Shown piece by piece: positions 18,587 through 26,665 of a stretch of 58,960 nt of DNA. Source of the DNA: Solirubrobacteraceae bacterium (GTDB lineage Bacteria; Actinomycetota; Thermoleophilia; Solirubrobacterales; Solirubrobacteraceae); contig JAGIBJ010000049.1 in the NCBI GenBank assembly GCA_017744415.1, forward strand, positions 1 through 58,960. The letters run 5' to 3'. Both the position numbers and the translations under genes were made by a program. Under the pieces are notes generated by a model. The model did not search any database and was not told the DNA's origin. It saw nothing but the letters and a program-made list of their open reading frames with translations. How positions within the stretch are numbered: position 1 is the first letter of the stretch; every line of letters starts with the position of its first letter.

Positions 18587-19048
18587 GTGCCGCTCGCTTC
18601 GCTGGTCCTCGCCACTCTCGCTGCCCTGCTGCATGTGTTCTTCTGGGTGCTCGAGAGCCTGCGCTGGCGCCGGCCCGACGTGTGGAAGCGGTTCGGTGCG
18701 AAGAGCCAGGAGGAGGCCGACGTGATCGCCCCGATGGCCTACAACCAAGGCTTCTACAACCTGTTCCTGGCGATCGGCACGCTGGTGGGCGTGGTGGTCT
18801 CGGTCGTCGCCCGCGGCGACTCCGGCTGGACGATGTACGCCCCGGAGGCCGACCCGCCAAGCACGTGGGATCAGCTGTCGCACGCCCTGCAGAGCCAGCC
18901 CACCGGCACGGCGCTCATCGCCTTCGGCCTGCTCTGCATGCTCGGCGCGGCGCTCGTCCTCGTGCTCAGCAACCGCAAGATGGCCCGCGCCGCCGTGATC
19001 CAGGGCGGCTTCCCAGCGCTCGCCCTGATCATCGCCCTCGTCGCCTAG
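18587..19048 (+). CDS. DUF1304 family membrane protein
   Basis: A 153-residue protein with four helices. The family signature is ALLHVFFWVLESLRWRRP at the N-terminus, then AYNQGFYNLFLAIG and a C-terminal QGGFPALALIIAL. Function of the family is not established. GTG 18587 is the start; GGAGAAGGGCGG lies upstream inside the trailing edge of the family A hairpin. A 22-bp hairpin begins four bases after the stop. Confidence 0.88.
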   Translation: MPLASLVLATLAALLHVFFWVLESLRWRRPDVWKRFGAKSQEEADVIAPMAYNQGFYNLFLAIGTLVGVVVSVVARGDSGWTMYAPEADPPSTWDQLSHALQSQPTGTALIAFGLLCMLGAALVLVLSNRKMARAAVIQGGFPALALIIALVA

Positions 19049-19051
19049 CGG

Positions 19052-19108
19052 CGGCGTGTATGACGCGTGGAGTGCTCGCTCCGGATACTCCACGCGTCAT
19101 ACACGCCG
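19052..19108. terminator. Perfect 22-bp hairpin between convergent genes
   Basis: Arms 19052-19073 and 19087-19108 are exact complements (core GTGTATGACGCGTGGAGT) with a 13-base loop. It sits between the stops of the DUF1304 gene and the LPG-synthase-like gene and probably serves both strands. A weaker relative of the outer arm occurs at 36170-36214. Confidence 0.6.
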
Positions 19109-19132
19109 GGCGGAGCGAGCGGGCTGGCGGGC

Positions 19133-20050
19133 TTAGGTGCGGCGGAGGCGGCGGGCTGCCGTCGGGCCCCAGGTGAAGGCGGCGTAGACGAGGACGCCGA
19201 GCACGCTCGTCGCGCTGATGGCGAGGCCGGCGCTGATGGCGATGCCGTCGGTGGTGAGGGCGGCATCGCCGGAGGAGAGCGAGGCGATGGTGGCCGCCGG
19301 GCCGGTGCCGAGACCGACCGGGAGCGTGCCGATGACGGTGACGGCGGCGATCACCTTGGCGATGCTGGCGACGTCGATCGGGAGGTGGAACGCCAGCAGG
19401 ATCAGCCACACGCGCGCCGCAGAGACGAGCACGACGGCGGCCATGACGAGCACGAGCCGACCCAGCGCCTTGGCATCCGAGGCGACCATGAGGCCCCGCA
19501 GGGGCGACCCCGCCGGACGGGTGGGGGCGACACGCCGGGCGACCCACGGGAGTGCGGCGGCAATCACGACCGTGCCGAGCAGCAGCGCGGGCTGCCAGAG
19601 GGCCGTGAACGCGAACAGGCAGGCGAGCTCGACGAGCGCGAGCGGCGCATCGACCATGGCGGTCTGCGCGGCGGTCGGCGCGCGGTCGGGATCGGCGCGC
19701 CGGAGGGCCGCGACGCGCGCCGGCAGACTCAGCTCGCCCTGCACCGTGCCGACGAGGAACGCGACGCCGTTGGCCTTGTGGATCGTCGGCAGCGGGAGCT
19801 GATCGGCGCCGACGGCACGGAGCCCGATCCGCCAGGCCTCCGAGCGCAGCGCGAGCGTGACGGCATGCAGAGCGGCCGCGCCGGCGACCGGCCACACGGA
19901 GACGTTGCGCAGGGTCTCGAGGATCTCGTGTGCATGGTGGTTGGCCACCAGCCCAACGACGATCGCCACCGCGATCGTGATCGACCACGTGAGGACGGAC
20001 TTGGCACTGACTCGCCGCGTGGTGGAGACGGGCGAGCTGTCGGAGGTCAC
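19133..20050 (-). CDS. Lysylphosphatidylglycerol synthase-like membrane protein (UPF0104)
   Basis: A 305-residue protein with about eight helices and no soluble aminoacyl-transfer domain, so it is the flippase-like transmembrane part only. Family marks include LRSEAWRIGLRAVG, FLVGTVQGELSLPARVAALRR and the Gly-rich IGTLPVGLGTGPAATIASL near residue 240. Members are linked to lipid or glycolipid handling; the actual substrate here is unknown. GTG 20050 overlaps the holB stop by four bases (GTGA), so the gene is coupled to holB. Confidence 0.82.
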   Translation of the reverse strand: MTSDSSPVSTTRRVSAKSVLTWSITIAVAIVVGLVANHHAHEILETLRNVSVWPVAGAAALHAVTLALRSEAWRIGLRAVGADQLPLPTIHKANGVAFLVGTVQGELSLPARVAALRRADPDRAPTAAQTAMVDAPLALVELACLFAFTALWQPALLLGTVVIAAALPWVARRVAPTRPAGSPLRGLMVASDAKALGRLVLVMAAVVLVSAARVWLILLAFHLPIDVASIAKVIAAVTVIGTLPVGLGTGPAATIASLSSGDAALTTDGIAISAGLAISATSVLGVLVYAAFTWGPTAARRLRRT

Positions 20051-21234
20051 GCCGGAACCACGCCGCCGCGGCCGAGGGCCGTGAGGCGGACCGTGAGCGC
20101 GTCGAGCAGCAGGCCCTCGGTGGCGTTCACCGTGAGCGCGAGGCGCGCCTCCTGCACCGCGGCGACGCCATCGGCAAGGCGCGCGCCGAGCGCACGCCGC
20201 TCGCGGTCGGTCGGCGCAAGCTCCTCCAGCAACGCGCCGAACGCCGGCTGGCGATCGACGGCGCGGATCGTGTCGCCGGCGCCGAGCGCCAACACCCAGA
20301 GATCGCGCAGCCAGGTGCCGGTGAGCACGAGTGCGGCATCGAGCTCGGCGGTGCGGGCCTGGCGGGCGGCACGCTTGCTGCGCTCCTCGACGACCTTCTC
20401 GAAGGCAGACTTGTCGCGGCCCTCGAGGTGCTCGAGCGGGCCAGCGGCCGCTTCGGCGACGGCATCGGCGGCACGCTCACCGGCGGCGGTCGCGCGATCG
20501 AGCAGCGGCTGCCACGGCGCCGTGACGCCGCCTCGCAGCGCGCCCACCGCGAACGCCTCGGCCGCCTGGCGCAGCGGCACGCCGAGCTCGGGGTCGGCGA
20601 GCAGCGCAGCCAGATCGCCGTCGGCGCCGGCGAGGGCGGCCGCGCTCAACGCGGCATCCGGAGCCACGCCGGACGCCTCGAGCCGAGCGACCACGTCGGC
20701 CTGCGAGCGGCCCTCCATCCGCACCTGCTGGCAGCGGCTCGCGATCGTCGGCATCACCTGGCCGGGCGCCGACGAGAGCAGCAGCAGGTGCACGTACGGC
20801 GGCGGCTCCTCGATGGTCTTGAGGAGGCGGTTGGCCGCCGACTCGTTGAGGCGCTCGACCTGCTCGATGACGAACACGCGGCGCGAAGCGACGAGCGGCG
20901 TGGCACCGGCGGCCGCGAGGATCTGTTGCTCGACGTCCTCGACGAGGATGCCGGCACCGCTCGTCGGGACCACCCAGGCGAGATCGGGGTGCACGCGCCG
21001 ATGGACGCGGCCGCGGAGGTCGTCGTCGACGGCGCTCACGCCAAGCGGCCCGTCGGCCGAGGGAGACGCGAGCGCGGCCGCTGCGAGCTCAGCGGCCAGC
21101 GACGCCTTGCCGCTGCCACCCGGCCCGGTGATCAGGTACGCGTGCGAGAGTTCCGTGCGGCCTTCGACGACCGCGCCGAGCACGGCGCGGGCATGGGGCT
21201 GCTCCGCGAGGAGGCTTCCGAGATCGCCGGACAT
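20047..21234 (-). CDS. holB: DNA polymerase III subunit delta-prime
   Basis: Clamp-loader subunit, 395 residues. Conserved marks are SHAYLITGPGGSGKASLA (Walker A with Ala at the last position), FVIEQVERLNESAANRLLKTIEEPPPYVHLLLLSS with the clamp-loader segment, and the SRC-type motif TIASRCQQVRM. The DLDAxxCxxC zinc motif is not visible. The C-terminal ~180 residues are helical and variable in look. It is followed by an overlapping membrane-protein gene. The upstream 430 bp have no gene. Confidence 0.9.
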   Translation of the reverse strand: MSGDLGSLLAEQPHARAVLGAVVEGRTELSHAYLITGPGGSGKASLAAELAAAALASPSADGPLGVSAVDDDLRGRVHRRVHPDLAWVVPTSGAGILVEDVEQQILAAAGATPLVASRRVFVIEQVERLNESAANRLLKTIEEPPPYVHLLLLSSAPGQVMPTIASRCQQVRMEGRSQADVVARLEASGVAPDAALSAAALAGADGDLAALLADPELGVPLRQAAEAFAVGALRGGVTAPWQPLLDRATAAGERAADAVAEAAAGPLEHLEGRDKSAFEKVVEERSKRAARQARTAELDAALVLTGTWLRDLWVLALGAGDTIRAVDRQPAFGALLEELAPTDRERRALGARLADGVAAVQEARLALTVNATEGLLLDALTVRLTALGRGGVVPA

Positions 21235-21666
21235 CGCGCCTCATTCTGTCAGCCGGCAGGGCGAGGACCACCCCCCGCGTGCGGGCAGGCGGCCAGCAGC
21301 CGAGACTCGTTGCCGGAGCGACCGAGTTTGCCTGTTCAGGCCATCCGCGACGGCGGCCACGTCGCTGCAAGCGAAGCGGTGCCTCTGACGGGCGGACGGC
21401 AGGCCGGACGAGCCGGCCACGACCCTTGCGTCACCCGCCGCGCGTAGGGTTCCCGGCCTACGCGCGACGGTGACTGCAAGCTGCCAAGGCGGCGGAGATC
21501 CGCCTGGCGTGTGCTTCCGCGTTCCCGTTGCTAAGAAACACACTGAACCAGTTGTCGGCCTGCGCCAGCCCAGCTTTACCCCCTAGCGGTAGGAGGCTGG
21601 TAGGAGGCGCACCCGGGCTGGACGGGCGGGAACGTGTCAGCTACGCCGCGTTGCGAAACACCGGAT
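21235..21666. other. 432-bp intergenic stretch with a large hairpin
   Basis: No coding sequence is convincing here. A hairpin spans 21430-21474: GTCACC/GGTGAC outer arms and CGCGCGTAGG/CCTACGCGCG inner arms. A tandem GGTAGGAGGC pair lies near 21590-21609, and the part near 21525-21555 is AT-richer than its surroundings. On the minus strand this is the holB leader side. A terminator, a structured leader or an unrecognised small RNA are possible; no known riboswitch or SRP RNA core was found. Confidence 0.4.
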
Positions 21667-23640
21667 TCAGGAGTCTGTCGTGAACCGGAGGACGCCCTGG
21701 CGCACCCGCAGGCTCGCGGTGCGCGGGTTGGAGAGCGAGCCGCCCGAGGCACGGAACGTGATCGTCGACTTGCGCACCGCCCCCTTCGGAAGCTCGAACG
21801 TCGCCCGCGAGCGCTTCACCACGCGGCTCCAGCTCTTGCCGTAGGTCGCCTTGATCTGGCCGGCGCCGGGGAACGACACGGTCACCTTGCGCGACGACGA
21901 AAGCTTGCGCACGCCTTTGCGAGCCGCCGGCGCCACGAGGAACGGGGCCAGCGCGGGATTCGGCACGGTGTCGTTCTGCGTCACGAGCGGCGCAGTCGGG
22001 ACGATCCCCGCAGCCGGCGGAGTCGGCATCGAGACGGGCGTCGGCATGACGGTGGGCCCAGGCGTCGCCGTGGGCCCGGGCGTGCTCGTCGGTGTTGGCG
22101 TAGGCACCGCGGTCGCCCCCGGCTTCGGCGTCGCAGTCGGCGAAGCGGTCGGCGCGGTCGGCGCGGGCGTAGCGGTCGGTGTGGGCGAAGCGGTCGGCCC
22201 AGGCGTGGCGGTCGGTGTGGGCGTCGTTGTCGGCAGGGCACCCAGCGGGCCCCCGCTCAGCTGGACGGTCGCTGTGCCGCTGCTGATGGTGACGACGCGG
22301 ATGTTGATCCCCGAGGCGGTGTCGCGGATCGTGCGCCCGGGCCGCAGCCCCGCATCTCGCCACGCCGTGCGGAACTGGTCATCGCTCGGATGCACGTACG
22401 GCTGACGCGTGTTCGGCGTCGCATCGAGCAGGTACGAGAGGCCCGAGGTGTTCAGCGTCGGTGTGAGGCGCACGAGCACGCCACCGGGCGGGCTCAGCTC
22501 ATCGGCCGACCACTGGTCGAAGGGCGACGACGACGGCCGGTACTCGAGCGCGAACTCCGCCATCTCGGAGCCGCCGGTTCCGCGAGCGATCCGGATGAGC
22601 CGGGTGCCGCTCGTCGCCATCGCCGACTGCAACGTGTAGGTGCCCGCGGTGGTTACCGTCTGCTCACCGGCCGCCGCGAGCTCGAGCGACTGCGCGCGCC
22701 GCCAGCTCGAGAGGAGCTCCGTCCCGCGCCAGGCGAATCCGTAGCTGAAGGTGCCCATCATGTCGAAAGGGTCGCCGTACTCGGTCATGGGCACGTCGGT
22801 GGCCGAGACCGACGACGAGGTGGGCAGCTTGCAACTGGTCGACGCCAGCGTGGCGACGTTCGCATCGCCCGCCGTCGTCGTCGTGCAGGCCAGCGAGGCC
22901 GCGTGCGCGAGCCCGAGGTTGTGGCCGATCTCGTGGGCGATCACGGCACCGTCGACGAGTGCGTCGTTGTCGTACAGGCCGTTGACCCAGACGAACTTGC
23001 CGGGCACTTCGCCGAGTCCCGACCACCCGCAGATGTCGGTCGAGAGCGCCGGGAAGACGATCACGACGTGGCTGTAGTTCTGCCACTGGAGGCCGCGCGA
23101 CGTGGCCTCCGCTTGCACCTGGTCGCGTGCGGTGTTGGCGTCGCAGGTGTCGTCGGAGAGGCGCGGGAACTTCCCCGAGAAGGTGAACCAGGTGGGCACG
23201 ACGTCGGCGTTGGCGGAGCTCGCGCCCTTGAGCGTCACCTGCCCCGCGGACTGCGCCGCATACATCGCGCGGGCCGAGCCGGCACCACCGGTGACGCGAT
23301 CCTGGATCTCGGCCACCGAGTAGGCGCCGTCGTCGAGCGTGCTTGTTGGATCCCAGCCCTCACCGGTGTAGTAGAGGCGCACGACGAGCACGCTCTGCTG
23401 CCCGACCGCGGCGCCGGGCACGGCGCGGGCGGCGCGCGATCGCGAGCCGGCGGCGCCGGCGGCGGGCGCGGTTTCGTCGCCGTCGAGCGAGCGCGAGGGC
23501 GTGATGCCGGCGACCCGCACGCCCGAGTTGGTCACCGGCGCGTCCGCCGCGTGGGCAATCCCGCTCGGCGTGAACGCCACCCCGAGCACGAGTCCGGCCC
23601 GGAGGGTGCGGGATCGGATCAGGCGGACGAGGCGGGACAT
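21667..23640 (-). CDS. Secreted M11 (gametolysin)-like zinc metallopeptidase
   Basis: A 657-residue exported peptidase. The signal peptide is in residues 1-31 (LVRLIRSRTLRAGLVLGVAF ... AHAA). The catalytic motif HEIGHNLGLAHA occupies about residues 236-247, with three zinc His and the catalytic Glu, and a Met-turn candidate PFDMMG follows near 285. Then come a beta-rich domain, a Pro/Thr/Ala linker of about 90 residues (about 455-550) and a basic C-terminal beta domain. The ATG at 23640 places the signal peptide correctly; the longer open frame to 23787 runs into rarA. Likely degrades extracellular protein; natural substrate unknown. Confidence 0.85.
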   Translation of the reverse strand: MSRLVRLIRSRTLRAGLVLGVAFTPSGIAHAADAPVTNSGVRVAGITPSRSLDGDETAPAAGAAGSRSRAARAVPGAAVGQQSVLVVRLYYTGEGWDPTSTLDDGAYSVAEIQDRVTGGAGSARAMYAAQSAGQVTLKGASSANADVVPTWFTFSGKFPRLSDDTCDANTARDQVQAEATSRGLQWQNYSHVVIVFPALSTDICGWSGLGEVPGKFVWVNGLYDNDALVDGAVIAHEIGHNLGLAHAASLACTTTTAGDANVATLASTSCKLPTSSSVSATDVPMTEYGDPFDMMGTFSYGFAWRGTELLSSWRRAQSLELAAAGEQTVTTAGTYTLQSAMATSGTRLIRIARGTGGSEMAEFALEYRPSSSPFDQWSADELSPPGGVLVRLTPTLNTSGLSYLLDATPNTRQPYVHPSDDQFRTAWRDAGLRPGRTIRDTASGINIRVVTISSGTATVQLSGGPLGALPTTTPTPTATPGPTASPTPTATPAPTAPTASPTATPKPGATAVPTPTPTSTPGPTATPGPTVMPTPVSMPTPPAAGIVPTAPLVTQNDTVPNPALAPFLVAPAARKGVRKLSSSRKVTVSFPGAGQIKATYGKSWSRVVKRSRATFELPKGAVRKSTITFRASGGSLSNPRTASLRVRQGVLRFTTDS

Positions 23641-23653
23641 CGGGCGGGTGGTA

Positions 23654-25105
23654 TCAGCGAGGTGGCTGGTCGCCGGGCCGGTAGACCCGATCCGGCATCG
23701 GCCGGCCTCGCGCCGCCGCGATCTCACGCAGCCGGTCGCGGAACCGCCCCTCGCGGTCGCCCGGATCATAGAACCGCAGATCCTCAAGTCCAGCGGGCAT
23801 CACGTTCGCCGGTGAGAGGCCGTCAGGATGGCGGTGCGGATCGTCGTAGCCCTTGCCACGCCCAAGGGCCTTGGCGCCGGGGTAGTTCGCGCCGCGCAGC
23901 GCCGCCGGCGGGGTCTGCGCGCCGAAGCGCCGCACGTGGTCGCGCGCCGCATTGATGGCGTAGTAGGCGTCCTTGCTCTTCGGCGCGAGCGCAAGCCGGA
24001 TCGTCGCCTGCGCCAGCGCGTAGGAGCATTCGGGCATCCCGATGTGCTCGACGGCCTGCGCCGCCGCGGCTGCCACCTGCAGCGCCCCCGGATCGGCGTT
24101 GCCGACGTCCTCGCTCGCGAGCACCAGGATCCGGCGGGCCAGGAAGCGCGGGTCTTCCCCGCCCTCGAGCATCACGGCGAGGTAGTAGAGCGCGGCATCG
24201 GGATCCGACGCGCGCGTGCTCTTGATGAACGCACTGATCGTGTCGTAGTGCTGGTCGCGGTCCTTGTCGTACCGCACGGCCCGCCGCTGCAGCGCCTCCT
24301 CGGCATCGGCGAGGGTGACGTTCGGATCGCTGGTGTCGGCCGCGTCGGCGACCGCCTCGCCCGCGCGGGCCGCGATCACGGCTCGGGCCGCCGACTCGAT
24401 CGCGCCGAGCGCCGTGCGGGCGTCGCCGGCAGAGCGCACCGCGAGGAAGTCGATGGCGTCGTCGTCAGCCGTGACCGGTGCGAGCGGCCCAGCGAGTGCC
24501 CGGCGCAGGAGCGTGCGGAGGTCGTCATCGGCGAGCAGCTGGAGCTCGTACACCCGCATCCGCGAGAGCAGGGCCGAGTTCACCTCGAAGTACGGGTTCT
24601 CGGTCGTCGCCCCGATCAGCGTGATGGTGCCGTCCTCGACCGCCGGCAGGAGGGTGTCCTGCTGGGCCTTGTTGAAGCGGTGGATCTCGTCGAGGAAGAG
24701 CACGGTGCGGGCGCCGCGCTGGCGGCGGTTCTGCGCGCGGGCGAGCACCTCGCGCACCTCCTTGCGCCCCACCTCGACGGCCGAGAGCTCCTCCACCACC
24801 GCGCCGGCATGCCCGCCGACGAGCCGCGCGAGGGTGGTCTTGCCCGTGCCCGGCGGGCCGTAGAGCACCATCGATTCGGGGTCGCCGGCGGCGATCCGCG
24901 CACGCAGGGCGGTGGGCGCCTCGGGCGTGCCGAGCACGTGCTCCTGGCCGACCACCTCGTCGATCGACGCGGGGCGCAGGCGTGCGGCGAGCGGAGCACC
25001 CGGGCCGGGGGCGGCCGGGATCTCGTCATGGTCGGCGCTCAGCGAACCGGGTGCGAGCGCAGGCTCGTCAGCTCCGAAAAGCCCGGGATCCTCGCCTGCC
25101 GCCAC
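23654..25105 (-). CDS. rarA: Replication-associated recombination protein A
   Basis: AAA+ ATPase that acts at stalled replication forks (RarA/MgsA/WRNIP1 family). Marks in order: [16 protein letters not shown], Walker [10 protein letters not shown], the rare-conserved [14 protein letters not shown]alker [19 protein letters not shown] sensor region, [15 protein letters not shown] and the family-specific [17 protein letters not shown], then [11 protein letters not shown] near the C-terminus. Length of 483 residues is slightly longer than usual because of a Pro/Ala-rich N-terminus. GTG 25105 is used; a start nearer to [10 protein letters not shown] is possible. Confidence 0.95.
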   Translation of the reverse strand: MAAGEDPGLFGADEPALAPGSLSADHDEIPAAPGPGAPLAARLRPASIDEVVGQEHVLGTPEAPTALRARIAAGDPESMVLYGPPGTGKTTLARLVGGHAGAVVEELSAVEVGRKEVREVLARAQNRRQRGARTVLFLDEIHRFNKAQQDTLLPAVEDGTITLIGATTENPYFEVNSALLSRMRVYELQLLADDDLRTLLRRALAGPLAPVTADDDAIDFLAVRSAGDARTALGAIESAARAVIAARAGEAVADAADTSDPNVTLADAEEALQRRAVRYDKDRDQHYDTISAFIKSTRASDPDAALYYLAVMLEGGEDPRFLARRILVLASEDVGNADPGALQVAAAAAQAVEHIGMPECSYALAQATIRLALAPKSKDAYYAINAARDHVRRFGAQTPPAALRGANYPGAKALGRGKGYDDPHRHPDGLSPANVMPAGLEDLRFYDPGDREGRFRDRLREIAAARGRPMPDRVYRPGDQPPR

Positions 25106-25171
25106 CGCACCGAGGGTAGTTGATCGGTGGCGCCCGGCCGAGCGGCGCCCGCCACGGTACGGTCGGCGGAG

Positions 25172-26029
25172 ATGCTCGACGAAACCCTCGGTGCTGCGCT
25201 GCTCGGTGGACGCTTCGCGCTGCGCACCGCGGGCGTCGTCACGGCCCCGGCCCGCGCGCTCTGGCGCTCGCCGCTCGGCGCGCCCGGCCGTGCATTCGTC
25301 GGCCGGGCGCGGATCGTCGGGATCGAGACCCGCAAGGAACTCGGCGAGCTGGGCGATGCGGCCGCCGCCGAGCTCACCGAGGCACTCCTCCCCCTCTTCG
25401 CCCGTACCGCGCAGCGGATCGCGCGCACGCTGATCGACGACGGCCTCACCGAGGAGGTGGTGCAGCGCCTTGTGAGCAGCGGCGAGATCGATGAGGTGGT
25501 GCAGGCCGCTGTCGCCGGGGGCGCCGTTGACCAGGTGGTGCAGGCCGCCGTCGCCAGCGGCGCGATCGACCGGGTGGTGCAGGCCGCCGTCGCCGGCGGC
25601 GCCATCGACGAGATCGTGCTGGCCACCACCAAGGGCGACGCCCTCGAGCGCGCCGCGCGCGACGTGCTTGCTGGGCCCCTCCCCGCGGTGATCGCGCTGG
25701 GCCTCGCGGAGCTCGCCGAACGAGCCGCGGCAGATCCCGCCACCTCGGATCGGATCGTGCGCATCGCCGGCAGCCCGGCCGTCGTCGCGCTGCTCGTCAC
25801 GCTCCTGGAGAGCGAGGCGACGATCACCCTCACCGAGCAGGTGCTGAGCAGCCCCGAGATGCAGCGCCTCATCGAGACGATCGCCAGCAGCGACGAGATC
25901 CGCCAGGTGGTCGCCGAGCAGAGCGCCGGCCTCGCGAGCGACGTGACCGAGGGCGTGCGCGCCCGCAGCGTGCGCCTCGACGACGCCGCCGAGCAGGCCG
26001 TGCGCGGACTCTTCCGGAGGGGGAAGTGA
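25172..26029 (+). CDS. Helical protein with 13-residue tandem repeats
   Basis: A 285-residue protein of unknown function. GGCGGAG directly precedes ATG 25172. Four consecutive 13-residue units begin at about residue 96 with VVQ: consensus VVQAAVAGGAIDx, with a 39-bp period (GTGGTGCAG at 25457, 25496, 25535, 25574). Later segments (VLSSPEMQRLIETIASSDEI) repeat the theme loosely. The N-terminus is moderately hydrophobic. The RDD-protein gene overlaps its stop (GTGA), so the two are coupled. The repeat style resembles the 10-residue repeat protein at 37730-38713. Confidence 0.8.
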   Translation: MLDETLGAALLGGRFALRTAGVVTAPARALWRSPLGAPGRAFVGRARIVGIETRKELGELGDAAAAELTEALLPLFARTAQRIARTLIDDGLTEEVVQRLVSSGEIDEVVQAAVAGGAVDQVVQAAVASGAIDRVVQAAVAGGAIDEIVLATTKGDALERAARDVLAGPLPAVIALGLAELAERAAADPATSDRIVRIAGSPAVVALLVTLLESEATITLTEQVLSSPEMQRLIETIASSDEIRQVVAEQSAGLASDVTEGVRARSVRLDDAAEQAVRGLFRRGK

Positions 26030-26541
26030 CCACGGACGACGCCCGGCCCGCGGCCGCGGTGGTCGCCGCCGACGCCGCCCCCGCCGCGCCTGGCCCGGAC
26101 GACCGCTCGCCCTACGGCGGCGTGGTCACCCGCGGCGTCGCGCTGCTGATCGATGCCGCGCTCCTCGCCGTGATCTCGTCGTTCATCACCGGCGCCCTCG
26201 GCCTGATCCTCTCGCTGTTCACGGATCTCGACACCACCGACACGCCCGCGATCATCGGCGCGCTCGGCAGCTGGGCGCTGCTCGTGACCGGCTACTTCAC
26301 GCTGTGCTGGAGCGCCGGTGGCCAGACGCTCGGCATGCGGCTCATGGGCCTGCGCGTGCGGCGGGCGAGCAAGGACGAAGCGCCCGGATTGCTCCGGGCG
26401 CTCCTGCGGTTCTTCGCGATGTCGGCCACCGGGCCGCTGCTCGTCTCGGTGCTCGTGATCCTCTTCCACCCGCGCCGGCGCGGGCTGCACGACCTGATCG
26501 CCGGCACCGTCGTCGTCTACACCGACGACGACCCGGCCTGA
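26026..26541 (+). CDS. RDD family membrane protein
   Basis: A 171-residue protein with an Ala/Pro-rich N-terminus and the RDD domain: GGVVTRGVALLIDAALLAV (the Arg-Asp positions), SAGGQTLGMRLMGLRVRR, and a C-terminal HPRRRGLHDLIAGTVVVY. Family function is unsettled; some members are Na+/H+ antiporters. The GTG start overlaps the previous stop, with GGAGGGGG upstream. Its 3' end overlaps a convergent small gene by 25 bp. Confidence 0.88.
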   Translation: MTTDDARPAAAVVAADAAPAAPGPDDRSPYGGVVTRGVALLIDAALLAVISSFITGALGLILSLFTDLDTTDTPAIIGALGSWALLVTGYFTLCWSAGGQTLGMRLMGLRVRRASKDEAPGLLRALLRFFAMSATGPLLVSVLVILFHPRRRGLHDLIAGTVVVYTDDDPA

Positions 26542-26663
26542 CGATCGCGCGTGCGGGAGCGGCGAGCCCGCCACCAGGCGCCCGCGCCGCTGAGCAGCAC
26601 GAGTGCGCCTGGCGAGGCGCCGAGCATCTCCTCCACCGGCATGCCGGCCACGTGCGCCAGCAC
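26517..26663 (-). CDS. Small single-helix membrane protein coupled to amine oxidase
   Basis: A 48-residue product not obvious from size-filtered gene calls: N-terminus MLAHVAGMPVEEMLG, helix SPGALVLLSGAGAWW, then a basic tail RARRSRTRDRQ. The GTG at 26663 lies two bases after the amine oxidase stop, with GGGAG six bases before it that overlaps the end of the oxidase gene. That spacing favours real translation by coupling. Its own stop lies inside the convergent RDD gene. Function unknown; it may be a membrane partner of the amine locus. Confidence 0.5.
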   Translation of the reverse strand: MLAHVAGMPVEEMLGASPGALVLLSGAGAWWRARRSRTRDRQAGSSSV

Positions 26664-26665
26664 GC

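Noticed and set aside
17176..18615. 479-codon minus ORF over the tRNA and surface-protein gene
   Set aside because: It passes through the tRNA-Thr gene and lacks any recognisable motif, while the plus-strand reading gives a signal-anchor protein.
21280..21480. Cyclic-di-GMP riboswitch or SRP RNA upstream of holB
   Set aside because: Short strings such as GGCAAAC and GACGCAA resemble pieces of GEMM-I, but the required order, spacing and tetraloop/receptor are missing; the SRP GGAAG/AGCAG core is absent.
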